Program-made: the position numbers and the translations under genes
In this document: one piece after another, positions 6,469-14,441 of the stretch
Layout: every line of letters begins with the position of its first letter
How positions within the stretch are numbered: position 1 is the stretch's first letter
Virus record (IMG/VR): IMGVR_UViG_3300042987_000391
Span: 1 to 22,645 of that record
Reading direction: 5' to 3' (one strand)
DNA length: 22,645 bases
From: a virus
The notes under the pieces: generated by a model
Seen by the model: only the letters and a program-made list of their open reading frames with translations
The model's database searches: none
Told to the model about the DNA's origin: nothing

Positions 6469-7103
6469 TAGGAAATATCTCCCACTACATACCAAAGGTC
6501 AGTATTTGCTTTAATTAAAGTTGCGGAAGAATATTGTGCGCGTAGTTTTGGCGCAGTTGCGGTGGCACCAGTTGAAGAAACAGTTGTTGTACCACTTGAC
6601 GCCGCTTGAATTGTTACTTGTCCAGCACCGATTTGAATAATATTTATTTGAGTTCCAATAGGAAACGCAGTTGTGGCATTAGTAGGTATTGAATAAGTTT
6701 GCGCCGAAGCATTAGAAGCAGTAACTAATTTACCATTATCAGTTAAAGCAAACGTATATGTAGTTCCAGTTTGCGCGTTAAAACCAAGATTAATAACTGG
6801 CGCAGTAAGAGTTTTATTTGTAAGAGTTTGCGCAGTTGTTAAATCGGCAGTTACGGAAGTATCAATAGAAATAGTTACTGTTCCGCTAGTTCCACCACCG
6901 CTAATACCAGTTCCAGCAGTTACACCTTCAATATCTCCTGCGCCTGTATAACCAAGTGAATTCCATACAGTTGAACCATTACCGATTTTTACTTTACCTG
7001 TATCAGTTTCATATCCCCATTCACCAGCGGCAAGTGTGGGATTAGCAGAAGTCCATTGTGCGGCAGTTCCTCTGCGTGCTTGAATTTGAGTTACTACTGC
7101 CAT
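6468..7103 (-). CDS. Tail fibre protein with Mtd-N-like start and shared C-terminal module
   Basis: This 211-residue protein has two parts. Residues 1-50 (RRGTAAQWTSANPTLAAGEWG, then GYETDTGKVKIGNGSTVWNS) match the common phage fibre N-terminal repeat also seen in the major tropism determinant. After the G-T-G-I-S-G-G-G-T-S-G linker, residues about 90-211 form a module with TLTNKTLTAPVINLGFNAQT, DNGKLVTASNAS, GAGQVTIQ and APKLRAQYSSAT ending in VVGDIS. That module is repeated in the 346-residue protein encoded at 7362-8402. GGAGG lies eleven bases before the ATG. It likely forms a beta-structured fibre shaft and tip subunit on the tail. Confidence 0.7.
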   Translation of the reverse strand: MAVVTQIQARRGTAAQWTSANPTLAAGEWGYETDTGKVKIGNGSTVWNSLGYTGAGDIEGVTAGTGISGGGTSGTVTISIDTSVTADLTTAQTLTNKTLTAPVINLGFNAQTGTTYTFALTDNGKLVTASNASAQTYSIPTNATTAFPIGTQINIIQIGAGQVTIQAASSGTTTVSSTGATATAPKLRAQYSSATLIKANTDLWYVVGDIS

Positions 7104-7104
7104 T

Positions 7105-7365
7105 TTAAGGTGTACCTCCGTTTACAGTTTGCGTTGCCGCAATATCTGGATTATAACCGCCTTGATAGGGTGCGATACTATCAAACGCGCCACCATCTAT
7201 TTCGGTTAAAATCGTTGTGGTGGAAACTAATTGCCAATTTGAACCATCATAAACTTTTAAACCTTGCGAAGTATTAAAATAAAGGTCGCCAGCGCGTAAC
7301 GCAGGATTAGAAATATCTGACGCGCTAGTAGGTACATTTGTAGGCGTTAAGGCTAAACGGCTCAC
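7105..7365 (-). CDS. Small fibre-associated protein
   Basis: Eighty-six residues read from a GTG that overlaps the previous stop by four bases (GTGA). The central motif AGDLYFNTSQGLKVYDGSNW (about residues 26-45) is the widespread fibre module in which an aromatic strand pair is closed by W; a relative occurs in the protein at 2861-3487. The C-terminus (TEIDGGAFDS and YQGGYNPDIAATQTVNGGTP) is short and glycine-rich. It probably contributes a trimerising or linker element to the fibre complex together with its two flanking genes, which share a C-terminal module with each other. No catalytic motif. Confidence 0.6.
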   Translation of the reverse strand: MSRLALTPTNVPTSASDISNPALRAGDLYFNTSQGLKVYDGSNWQLVSTTTILTEIDGGAFDSIAPYQGGYNPDIAATQTVNGGTP

Positions 7366-8402
7366 GAAATATCACCCATAACTAACCAGTTATCCGTGCT
7401 TGTTTGAACGGCTGTGGCGGTAGAGTATTGCGCTCTTAACTTAGGCGCACTTGCGGTTGCGCCAGTAGAAACAATAGTTACACCAGAGCCTTGCGCAAAC
7501 GTTACTTGTCCAGCACCTAATTGTGCCAAGTTTAATTGCGCGCCAACTGGATAAGCAACGGAAGAATTAGGTGGAATTGTTAGCGTAATTGCCGAAGCGT
7601 TAGAAAGAGTTACTAATTTGCCATTATCATCAAGAACAGTTGTGTAAGTTGTTCCTGTTTGAGCGTTAATACCTAAATTAACTTTAGGGCTAGTTAAAGT
7701 TTTATTAGTAAGAGTTTGTGTTCCTGTTTCGGTAGCAACGCCTGTAAGTGTGTTATTAGCCGCGCTAATAGTTTTATTAGTAAGCGTTTGAGCCGTATTT
7801 AAATCTACTGTAATTGCGGTATCAATTGCCAAAGTTACAGCGCCAGATGAACCACCACCACTTAAACCATTACCAGCAGTAACGCTTGAAATATCTCCGC
7901 TTTCTGGGATATTTGTAGTTACTAAAACGCGTGTATCAGTAATATTGCCGCTAGTAATAGATAACGCACCAGCCGCAACCGCAACAGTTGCTAAAGAAAT
8001 AGAGTTTGCTGGTAACGCTGGCGCAACTGGCGAACCAGCAGGAGTTCCAGCCACAACTTGAAACGCTACGTTATTTGAAGAACCTGAATAATATGAATCA
8101 TTTACAGTCATACAAATTAAATCAATGCGCGGATTTGTAGGGTCTGCCGTAGTAATAGCAACTGTTACTTGCGCGTCATTGTAAGCAACATAAGTTCCCA
8201 TATTACTTTGCGTAGTTCCAACAATTGCCGCCCAACCGCTAGCAATACGAACGCTCATACCAACAGGTGAGTTAGGTGTTACCGCCAAAGAAGATGAATT
8301 AATAATTCCTGTGGTAGCCCAAAGTGCTTGCGTAGTTAAGCGGTCATTTTCCGCTGGGTGCGAACCATTTTGTAACCACGAAGGCGGAGTGCGTAGCGTC
8401 AT
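7362..8402 (-). CDS. Large tail fibre/minor tail protein
   Basis: A 346-residue, S/T/G/A-rich protein. Residues 1-165 form an N-terminal domain (WLQNGSHPAENDRL, RIASGWAAIVGTTQSNMGTY, DPTNPRIDLICMTV) of a type frequent in siphovirus minor tail proteins just behind the Dit, likely the part that docks on the tail tip. A linker with GNGLSGGGSSG follows, then TLTNKT repeats (three copies of the L-T-N-K-T motif near residues 206, 228) and a C-terminal module ending VMGDIS that is shared with the protein at 6468-7103. TAGGAGA precedes the ATG. It is the first fibre gene of the cluster and probably the main attachment fibre; receptor unknown. Confidence 0.65.
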   Translation of the reverse strand: MTLRTPPSWLQNGSHPAENDRLTTQALWATTGIINSSSLAVTPNSPVGMSVRIASGWAAIVGTTQSNMGTYVAYNDAQVTVAITTADPTNPRIDLICMTVNDSYYSGSSNNVAFQVVAGTPAGSPVAPALPANSISLATVAVAAGALSITSGNITDTRVLVTTNIPESGDISSVTAGNGLSGGGSSGAVTLAIDTAITVDLNTAQTLTNKTISAANNTLTGVATETGTQTLTNKTLTSPKVNLGINAQTGTTYTTVLDDNGKLVTLSNASAITLTIPPNSSVAYPVGAQLNLAQLGAGQVTFAQGSGVTIVSTGATASAPKLRAQYSTATAVQTSTDNWLVMGDIS

Positions 8403-8410
8403 TTATTCTC

Positions 8411-9274
8411 CTATACGTAAGCAGAGTTCCACGTTACCGTAGCACTCGTAACATTTACAAGTGTGCTTCCTGCGTCACCTGTTAAATAAAAATCGTTATT
8501 TCCTGGTTCTGCCCAAAACCATTCACCAGAAATAAGCAAATTACGAGCAGGTTGTCCGTTGAGCGTAATAAGTTTATTGTATAAATCTATTTCTAGTAGG
8601 TCAGTATCGGCGTATGTCCCCGTAAAATTTAAGGCAAAACCTTGCGTTTGATTACCTAAAACTGGGTCAGTAATCGGTCCATTAAGCGTTATAGTCGGAT
8701 AAGCGTTTGCCCAACCGTTATTTGTAATAGTGGTAGTAATCTGAACAGAACCGCCACCATAAGTTAAGTTATAAGTGCGGTTATAAATACGACCAGTAGG
8801 CGGCGTATAAGCCAATAAAGCCGTTTGTTCGTTATTACTAAAATACGCTGGGTTAGGGCAAAAAAACTCTACTTGCGCAGTTATATAGCCGTATGTGTAG
8901 TTAGGGTCAATAACAGATGTAAATAAACGAACACGAGCGTTTATATATTGCGTATCATTTGGCGGTAATAAGAAATATAAAGGCGTTGTACCGCTAGTTT
9001 GTGGTAATAGATAACGTTGAAGCGTATTAAAGTTTGTTTGTGCCGAATTAACGCCATCTCCAAATACGTTAAACGTAATGGTAATACTACGACCTGAATA
9101 AAAATCTCTACCAGAAAACATACCATCGGCATATCCTCGGTTATCATCTTGCGTTCTAAGTGATGGAACACCTTCTAATCCTGTAACGCTAAGAATTTGA
9201 TATGGTGAAGTTGCGCCACCAAAAGTTATACCAGCAAATGAAAATGAATATGGTTGCGTTAAAGTAATTGTCAT
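8411..9274 (-). CDS. Distal tail protein (Dit)
   Basis: A 287-residue beta-rich protein directly after the tape measure, the standard position of Dit. The N-terminal half (LTQPYSFSFAGITFGG, LEGVPSLRTQDDNRGYADG, FYSGRSITITFNVFGD) matches the N-terminal ring domain of the siphovirus tail-component family, which forms the hexameric ring at the end of the tube. The C-terminal half (YNLTYGGGSVQITTTITNNG, YPTITLNGP, GEWFWAEPGNNDFYL) is the galectin-like part typical of Dit proteins, with the final W-x-P-G-x-N signature. Its ATG overlaps the tape-measure stop (ATGA). It connects the tail tube to the hub and fibres encoded downstream. Confidence 0.8.
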   Translation of the reverse strand: MTITLTQPYSFSFAGITFGGATSPYQILSVTGLEGVPSLRTQDDNRGYADGMFSGRDFYSGRSITITFNVFGDGVNSAQTNFNTLQRYLLPQTSGTTPLYFLLPPNDTQYINARVRLFTSVIDPNYTYGYITAQVEFFCPNPAYFSNNEQTALLAYTPPTGRIYNRTYNLTYGGGSVQITTTITNNGWANAYPTITLNGPITDPVLGNQTQGFALNFTGTYADTDLLEIDLYNKLITLNGQPARNLLISGEWFWAEPGNNDFYLTGDAGSTLVNVTSATVTWNSAYV

Positions 9275-12186
9275 AACATTAACATTCCTGAAGAACCACC
9301 TGCTCTAATTGCTGCCGCTGGTACAGGTTTAGGCGCAACAGTAACAGTTGAACCAAGTTTAATTGCGGCAATAGTTTTTTCGTGAACATCATAAGCATCA
9401 ACTTTAGTGGCAGTAAAGTTTTGTGTAATGTTAATTCCAGCCATAGATTTTTCTTCCGCTTTACGGAAATCGGCAATACTATATGGCGTTGTTGTAACTT
9501 TTGCGCCGCCTGTATAAAGAAGTGTAGAAGAACCGCCACCACCACTACTACCACCGCCACCTGCTTGTCCAAATGGTGTACCTACAAAACTTGCCGCCGC
9601 TGCTTGCGCCGTTTTTAATTGAGCAATAGCCGCTAATGTAGAAGCAACAGCGTTTTTAATATTGCCTAATTTCTCATTAAATTCTTTTTCTACTTCGGCT
9701 AAAGTATCAGCAAGTTGTTTCTTTGCTTTGGCGGTAGCCTCTGCCAAGTTTTTAGCGGCTTCTGCTAACGCTTCGTTTAAATTCTTGTTTATATCTTTAA
9801 TACGTGTTTGAAATTCTTTATCAATTGTGGCAAGTGCTTCTGTTAAATCTGCTTGCGCTGACGCTAACGCCTCGTCACGTGTTTTTTCCGCTTCGGTCAT
9901 TTGCGCAGTAAATTCACGATTAATTTCTGCTTGTGCCGCCATATAATCTGACGCTTGTTCGGCAAGAAATACTGTTAAATCATTTTGCGCTTCACGATAC
10001 GCTTTGTTTAATTCATCAGTAGCAAGATTTGCGCCCTTATTCATAACCGTTGCTAACGTATCTAAACCATTATCGGTTTGAGTTTCCATAGCGCGGAAAG
10101 TGGCTTGTAATTCTTTAATAGTTTCTGGTGTTGCTTTCAAAATACTTTCGGCAAGTCCAGTTCCTACTTCGGGTCCAGCCGATACAACTTGTTCAATAAA
10201 CGTCTGACTAAATCCAGCCGCCGCTAATTCAGAAGCCTTTGCCGCTAGACGGCGAGCGCCAGCCAGTTTATTTTGTAATGCGTTTAATAATCCTTCTGCG
10301 CTAGCAGTTCCAGCCTCAACCAAACCTTTAAATAAATCTGTAACGCTAAATGAAGTTCCTTGTTTATATGCGTCACGTAATCTATTAATACTTTGATTAA
10401 CAATATCTTGTAACTTTTGAGCGTTTGCCTTGTAGATTTCAGCCACTTTTGCGGCATTATCTTTTTCAAGTTTAGCCAAATCTTCGGCGCGTTTAGCGTT
10501 AAGTTTGCCCATTGTTTCGTTAAACGTTTTTTGAGCCGCCGCTGTCTTCTTACGATATTCGTCATTTGCTTTCAGAATATCTTCATTTCTATTTTCTTCT
10601 GCTTTTAATCTTTCTTCTGCGGCTCTAGCGTTAGCAGTAGCAACTGCCTCGTTATAATCTTTATTTGCTTCCGCCATTTGTTCGTTATATTTATTTTGAG
10701 CGTCAACAATTTTTTCGTTAAGGTCCTTAACGATTTTCATATAATCTTCGTTTTGTTTTTTAATTTCTTTTTCGGCAGCAATTTGTTCTTTAGTCTTACC
10801 GCCACCTTTTTTACCGCCACTTTTATTACCAAAATCAGGTACTTCAATACCTTTACCGCCACCAATTTTGATGGGTTTATTTAATTTATCAAGGTTAGCC
10901 GCTAGTTCTTTAGCCTTCTTTGACGCGCCATCAGCCAAATCGGATACGCCATCTAAACCTTTATTAAGAATATCTAATCCAGCCTTAGCAAATTTACCTA
11001 CGCCCGGAAGTTTTGATAACGCAGTAAGTAATCCTTTAAGTGGACCAAATACGGCTTTTAATATTGTTTCTCCAACTTTACCGATAATAGGAATAATTGC
11101 GGCAAACGCCATTAAACCTGCTTTACCTACTTGAATAACTGCTTTACGGAACGTTTCAGATTTGTTCCAAAGCATTACAAATACACCTGCTAATAAAACA
11201 CCAGCAGTAACAATTAAACCAATAGGGTTCAATTTCATAACAGTATTAAGTGCTTTAAATTGTCCAGTAAGAATTAATGTGGCGGCTTGTTGTATTTTAG
11301 TAACAATTGTCCACGCTTTAGTAAGCGCAGTTGAAACTTTAATGGCAAGATTATAAGAAGCAAGCGCAACTGTAACTGTTAAAACTATTCCAGCAAATAT
11401 TTTAAACGCTTCTGCGTTACGTTTAACAAATTCAATACCCGAATTTAACGCGGCTAATAACGCATTTAATTTTGGTAATAAAAAAGAACCTACGCTTTCC
11501 GCGCTATCTTTAAATTGTTCTTTCATTACCACTAATTGCCCAGCAAAAGTTTTTGTAAAAGCAATTGCTTGACCGCCAGTTTGCGTGGCTAATTCGTCCA
11601 TTGCTTTCTTTAGTGCTTCGCTCTTAGGCAAACTTTCATCTAAAGTAATACCTAATTCTTTAAATGCTTTGGTGCTTCCGTTACTTGCTTTACCCAAAAT
11701 ACTTGCGGCAGTTCCTAAATCAATATTCTTCAAACGCGCTAAATCGGCAGAAATAGCAAGAAGTTTTTGTGATTCCGCTAAATCGCCAGTTGAATTCAAT
11801 AAAGTATTTAATGCCGAAGCCGCTTCATCTCCGCCAAAACCTAGTTTGACGTAACTACCAGATAATTCTTCAACTTGCGCTCGCGTTGCGGCTGTGCTTA
11901 TACCAAGATTAGAAAGCGTTACGCCTAACTTTGTAAATATTTGTTCAGTTTCTTGCGCTTCCTTAATACCAATAGCAGCAAAACCAGCAAACGCCGTTCC
12001 CATACCGATTAAAGCCGCAGTTGCTATACGGCTAACTTTCTGCATTTTATCAACGCTTGCGCCAGCCTTAGCGGCTTGTCCGTCCATTTTTTCAAGTTCG
12101 TTATTAACGTCTTGAAACTTCGCAATTGCTTGGTCGGCAATAGCCTTGATTTCAAATATGGCAGGTGGTAAGAAACTATTAGCCAT
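9271..12186 (-). CDS. Tail tape measure protein
   Basis: At 971 residues this is the longest gene. It has the tape-measure composition: helical, Ala/Lys/Glu-rich, with hydrophobic segments at about residues 53-75, 262-285, 321-340 and 355-370 that may insert into the host membrane during DNA delivery. Long charged coiled-coil regions run from about 465 to 600 and 725 to 850 with many A-E-x-x-K repeats. A glycine-rich hinge (873-886, GQAGGGGSSGGGGSS) precedes a short C-terminal domain that likely binds the tail tip. No lysozyme or peptidase motif was seen. At about 0.15 nm per residue the tail should be near 145 nm (inference). AAGGGG lies before an ATG that overlaps the upstream stop (TAATG). 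Confidence 0.92.
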   Translation of the reverse strand: MANSFLPPAIFEIKAIADQAIAKFQDVNNELEKMDGQAAKAGASVDKMQKVSRIATAALIGMGTAFAGFAAIGIKEAQETEQIFTKLGVTLSNLGISTAATRAQVEELSGSYVKLGFGGDEAASALNTLLNSTGDLAESQKLLAISADLARLKNIDLGTAASILGKASNGSTKAFKELGITLDESLPKSEALKKAMDELATQTGGQAIAFTKTFAGQLVVMKEQFKDSAESVGSFLLPKLNALLAALNSGIEFVKRNAEAFKIFAGIVLTVTVALASYNLAIKVSTALTKAWTIVTKIQQAATLILTGQFKALNTVMKLNPIGLIVTAGVLLAGVFVMLWNKSETFRKAVIQVGKAGLMAFAAIIPIIGKVGETILKAVFGPLKGLLTALSKLPGVGKFAKAGLDILNKGLDGVSDLADGASKKAKELAANLDKLNKPIKIGGGKGIEVPDFGNKSGGKKGGGKTKEQIAAEKEIKKQNEDYMKIVKDLNEKIVDAQNKYNEQMAEANKDYNEAVATANARAAEERLKAEENRNEDILKANDEYRKKTAAAQKTFNETMGKLNAKRAEDLAKLEKDNAAKVAEIYKANAQKLQDIVNQSINRLRDAYKQGTSFSVTDLFKGLVEAGTASAEGLLNALQNKLAGARRLAAKASELAAAGFSQTFIEQVVSAGPEVGTGLAESILKATPETIKELQATFRAMETQTDNGLDTLATVMNKGANLATDELNKAYREAQNDLTVFLAEQASDYMAAQAEINREFTAQMTEAEKTRDEALASAQADLTEALATIDKEFQTRIKDINKNLNEALAEAAKNLAEATAKAKKQLADTLAEVEKEFNEKLGNIKNAVASTLAAIAQLKTAQAAAASFVGTPFGQAGGGGSSGGGGSSTLLYTGGAKVTTTPYSIADFRKAEEKSMAGINITQNFTATKVDAYDVHEKTIAAIKLGSTVTVAPKPVPAAAIRAGGSSGMLML

Positions 12187-12617
12187 TACTTACCCCTTAT
12201 ATCCAGATTTTTACGGACAATATTAGGCGCGATTACTTGGAACTTTTTAAAGGCAGGTGCCATATATGGGAAACCGCGCATAGCAGTAGTTCCTTTCCAA
12301 GAGCGTGGCGCAAAATTACCACCTAATTCTACCGCCCGACCATAGATAATTGTTGGTCCGACAATGGCTTCATATTTAGCAAAACCTTTTGTAATCTTTT
12401 CGCCACGAATTGAACGCCGTAAATTACCTGTTCTATTCATAGGCGGTAAACCAGCAGTTGCCTTTTCGCCTTTTGGTCTGCGCCCTTGAATTTCTTCTTT
12501 AGATAATTGAATTAACGCCATCATCATTTCGTCACGAGCGTTACGCGCACCTTCGTCAATAGATTTGGTGGCTTTAGTAACGCTTTCTCTAACTAATTTC
12601 AGATTTGACGTTATCAC
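12186..12617 (-). CDS. HK97 gp10-like neck/tail protein
   Basis: A 143-residue protein of the HK97 gp10 family type: MNRTGNLRRSIRGEK (about residues 59-73), IYGRAVELGG (90-99) and a closing FPYMAPAFKK (115-124) are the family landmarks. Family members are head-tail joining or tail-completion proteins. It starts at GTG (12617), with AAGG six bases upstream, and its first codons overlap the end of the frameshifted chaperone by 29 bases. The position is unusual: it usually lies between the adaptor and the major tail protein, but here it sits between chaperone and tape measure. It could act as the tail terminator in place of, or with, the protein at 14442-14930. Confidence 0.7.
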   Translation of the reverse strand: MITSNLKLVRESVTKATKSIDEGARNARDEMMMALIQLSKEEIQGRRPKGEKATAGLPPMNRTGNLRRSIRGEKITKGFAKYEAIVGPTIIYGRAVELGGNFAPRSWKGTTAMRGFPYMAPAFKKFQVIAPNIVRKNLDIRGK

Positions 12618-13151
12618 TTTCCACCTTTTTCACTATTACCGAAATATGAACCAACCAGTCCACAAGTGCGGCAGGTTGTTCATCTACTTGCGCAGGTGTC
12701 CAACCAAATTCCTTTGCTAATACAAAATAGAACCATTGTTCATCTGGATAACTAAAGGCTTCGTGGCGTTCTCCGCCTTCAAGTATCCATTTTAAACGTT
12801 GGAGTTGCCGAAAGGGCTATCAACGTCTTTTGTGGTTTCTTCGGTTTCTGCTAAGGCTGGGAACAAAATCTTTTGTGCGTCTTTTGTTTGTTCTGTTAGA
12901 AAATCGTAATCCGCCATTTCCATTTCATCTAAAACGGAAATTTTAACCGAAGGAATTGGTAATTCTAATTCCCAACTATCAACCATAATGGCAATAAGTC
13001 CATCAGTTAGCGATAACGCTTGCATAATGCCTTGTTCAGCACTTGCCGCGTTAGCGTAAACCTTTTTGCGGTCTTTTACCTTTAGTTCCTTTGGGTCTTT
13101 TAGAGTTACCTTTGCCTTGCTTACTGGTAAAACTACTTCTTTCTTAGCCAT
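12589..13151 (-). CDS. Tail assembly chaperone, long -1 frameshift product (GT type)
   Basis: Reading 0 frame to codon 114 and then shifting back one base at CCCTTTC (12816-12810) gives a 187-residue protein: the 114-residue chaperone N-terminus plus 73 residues ending at TAG 12591-12589. The extension (RLKWILEGGERHEAFSYPDE, then WFYFVLAKEFGWTPAQVDEQ) has the W-x-x-E...GWTP...V-D-W-L form of the T domain of siphovirus GT proteins. It has no good start codon of its own and its frame is closed upstream by TGA/TAG just before the slip site, so frameshifting is the only sensible way to make it. The pair of products guides tail-tube polymerisation around the tape measure and is absent from the finished tail in lambda. 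Confidence 0.82.
12792..13151 (-). CDS. Tail assembly chaperone, short product (G type)
   Basis: The unshifted reading is 119 residues. It has a Lys-rich N-terminus (VVLPVSKAKVTLKDPKELKV), a helical middle (EQGIMQALSLTDGLIAIMVD), PIPSVKISVLDEMEMADYDF and an acidic linker before the frameshift site, ending SPFGNSNV. This is the layout of lambda gpG-like chaperones encoded between the major tail protein and tape measure. GAAGGA lies seven bases before the ATG, preceded by a second GGAAGG copy. It follows a hairpin that separates it from the tail-tube gene, which fits the need for much less chaperone than tube protein. Usually most ribosomes make this form and a minority the longer form. Confidence 0.82.
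   Translation of the reverse strand: MAKKEVVLPVSKAKVTLKDPKELKVKDRKKVYANAASAEQGIMQALSLTDGLIAIMVDSWELELPIPSVKISVLDEMEMADYDFLTEQTKDAQKILFPALAETEETTKDVDSPFGNSNV
12810..12816 (-). promoter_or_regulatory. Programmed -1 frameshift slippery heptamer
   Basis: The minus strand reads C CCT TTC in the chaperone frame, a perfect X-XXY-YYZ heptamer (codons P113 and F114). Tandem slippage by both tRNAs keeps pairing at the first two positions. It lies 18 bases upstream of the 0-frame stop, the place expected for a siphovirus chaperone shift site. I did not identify a convincing downstream stem or pseudoknot. Confidence 0.8.
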
Positions 13152-13190
13152 TTATTTTCCTTCCGTAGTTGCCTTCCGATTTATTTATTA

Positions 13191-13249
13191 AGGTGTTGAG
13201 GGGTGGGAGTAGGGGAAGGCGACCTACTCAACCAACCCCCTCAACACTT
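13191..13249 (-). promoter_or_regulatory. Long hairpin between tail-tube and chaperone genes
   Basis: Eleven-base perfect arms (GTGTTGAGGGG at 13193-13203 with CCCCTCAACAC at 13237-13247), extendable by two pairs outward, enclose an asymmetric internal loop and a second seven-pair stem (13207-13213 with 13223-13229) with a nine-base loop. Neither strand has a U tract after it, so it is not a textbook intrinsic terminator. It may be an attenuator, an RNase processing site or a 3'-end stabiliser for the tail-tube message. Confidence 0.7.
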
Positions 13250-13258
13250 CTATTCTGG

Positions 13259-14245
13259 CTATGCGTAAGTGCCAGAAGCCTTTGCGTTTTGTAGAACCCA
13301 CTTAATAGGCGAATATCCACCAGACGCACCAGCGTCAGTTGTATTTGCTTGTCCATTTAGTTCTACTGTTACGGATACAAAATCGTCACCACGGTCAATT
13401 GCGGCGGCGGTATAAGCACCCTTAGTAATTGTTGCTTGAATTTGAACAGCAGTTGCGCCAGAGCCGTATGCCCAGTTAAGAACAATTGCTGGTTGAGAGT
13501 TGGTTAGATAACGTGTTAATTCGGTATCTGCCGTCATAATGAACTTAATTGTTCCAGTTACTTCAAGTGGTCCAAGAAATACTTGATATGGGTCTTGTGT
13601 CTGGCTAATGCCGTAAATTGGTGTAACGGCACGTGTCATATCAATGTTTCCTTCCATTGAATATGAAACTGCTGAACCACCGATAGATACAGTTCCTTGC
13701 CATACAGGAGTTGGCAAAACTGTGCTAAATGAAGGAGTTGGGTCAGTAGTTGTGCTAGAAGAAAATCCTGTGGTCTTTGTATCAAATTCCAACATTCCGT
13801 CAGCGTTAAACTTCAATGAGAAATCGCTGAATTGGCAACCCGGAAATCTACGAACATTTACCGCATAAAAATCGGTAAGTGTGTAAGAAATTGGTTGTGT
13901 ATCTGTTCCAGAAGTTAAAGAATTTAGCAAAGAAATTGTGTGTGTATAAGGTGCGCTTGCGCCAGATGTGGCAACTGCGCCCATAATTCCTGCTAGAGAA
14001 TAGCCAATTGTGTCGGCAAATACTGCGCCACCAAAATCAAATGTGGAACGCTTACGTCCTTGAATATAGTTGTAATTAACTACGTTAGAACCACGCAACC
14101 CTGTATCGTAGAGCGGGTCAATTACATCTACTGGCTTTAAACTATCTTTTGCTACTGGTATGAAATCGGTTGGTGCTACTGCTGTTCCTTTGGTTGCTTC
14201 TTTGGCGATACCAACATAGGAACGCACCGAGGCTTGTACGGTCAT
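13259..14245 (-). CDS. Major tail tube protein
   Basis: A 328-residue protein with the phage tail tube N-terminus (SYVGIAKEATKGTAVAPT, residues 9-26), a hydrophobic turn FGGAVFADTIGYSLAGIMGA and several beta segments (FPGCQFSDFSLKFNADGMLE, VSYSMEGNIDMTRAVTPIYG, EVTGTIKFIMTADTELTRYL). These match the tail-tube family common in phages of Actinobacteria. It polymerises in hexameric rings around the tape measure to form the non-contractile tube. The length is typical to slightly long for the family. The ATG overlaps the upstream stop (TAATG), and a long hairpin follows the stop. It should be one of the most abundant proteins made from this window. Confidence 0.85.
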   Translation of the reverse strand: MTVQASVRSYVGIAKEATKGTAVAPTDFIPVAKDSLKPVDVIDPLYDTGLRGSNVVNYNYIQGRKRSTFDFGGAVFADTIGYSLAGIMGAVATSGASAPYTHTISLLNSLTSGTDTQPISYTLTDFYAVNVRRFPGCQFSDFSLKFNADGMLEFDTKTTGFSSSTTTDPTPSFSTVLPTPVWQGTVSIGGSAVSYSMEGNIDMTRAVTPIYGISQTQDPYQVFLGPLEVTGTIKFIMTADTELTRYLTNSQPAIVLNWAYGSGATAVQIQATITKGAYTAAAIDRGDDFVSVTVELNGQANTTDAGASGGYSPIKWVLQNAKASGTYA

Positions 14246-14433
14246 TATTCACTCTCCTGCTTTTCTGCCAAAGGCGTTGCTGTGGCTGGTTTAGTTGCTG
14301 GTTTAGCCGCGCCAACTGCGACAACATCTGGTGCGCTAAAGTTATCAGGCGCTTCAAATTCTTCGCTAGGTTTGACTACAACTCCAAGCGAAGGGAACAC
14401 GCGCTCATCTGTTCCGTTATATTTGTATTTCAT
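14245..14433 (-). CDS. Small protein between tail terminator and tail tube
   Basis: Sixty-two residues: an ordered first half (KYKYNGTDERVFPSLGVVVK then PSEEFEAPDNF) followed by a low-complexity, Ala/Pro/Lys-rich tail (AAKPATKPATATPLAEKQES). The first half resembles small conserved proteins that sit directly before tail-tube genes in many actinobacterial phages, but I know of no assigned function. A very good SD (AAGGAGA) precedes the ATG, and its stop overlaps the tail-tube start, so it should be well expressed. A structural decoration or neck accessory role is possible; no motif decides it. Confidence 0.65.
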   Translation of the reverse strand: MKYKYNGTDERVFPSLGVVVKPSEEFEAPDNFSAPDVVAVGAAKPATKPATATPLAEKQESE

Positions 14434-14441
14434 TGTTCTCC

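Noticed and set aside
6469-6495. Longer start for the first fibre paralogue
   Set aside because: MPILGTIASS at 6468 is a familiar N-terminus and overlaps the previous stop as TAATG.
4862-8402. Possible diversity-generating retroelement acting on the fibre genes
   Set aside because: No reverse transcriptase, template repeat or C-type-lectin variable region was seen in the window; the paralogues differ throughout, not at adenine-templated sites.
10417-10884. Plus-strand frames rich in Phe and Ile opposite the tape measure
   Set aside because: Antisense shadows of Lys/Glu-rich coiled-coil codons, with no ribosome binding site or family resemblance.
13191-13249. Hairpins after capsid and tail-tube genes called as intrinsic terminators
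   Set aside because: Neither is followed by a U tract on either strand, so I list them as regulatory hairpins only.
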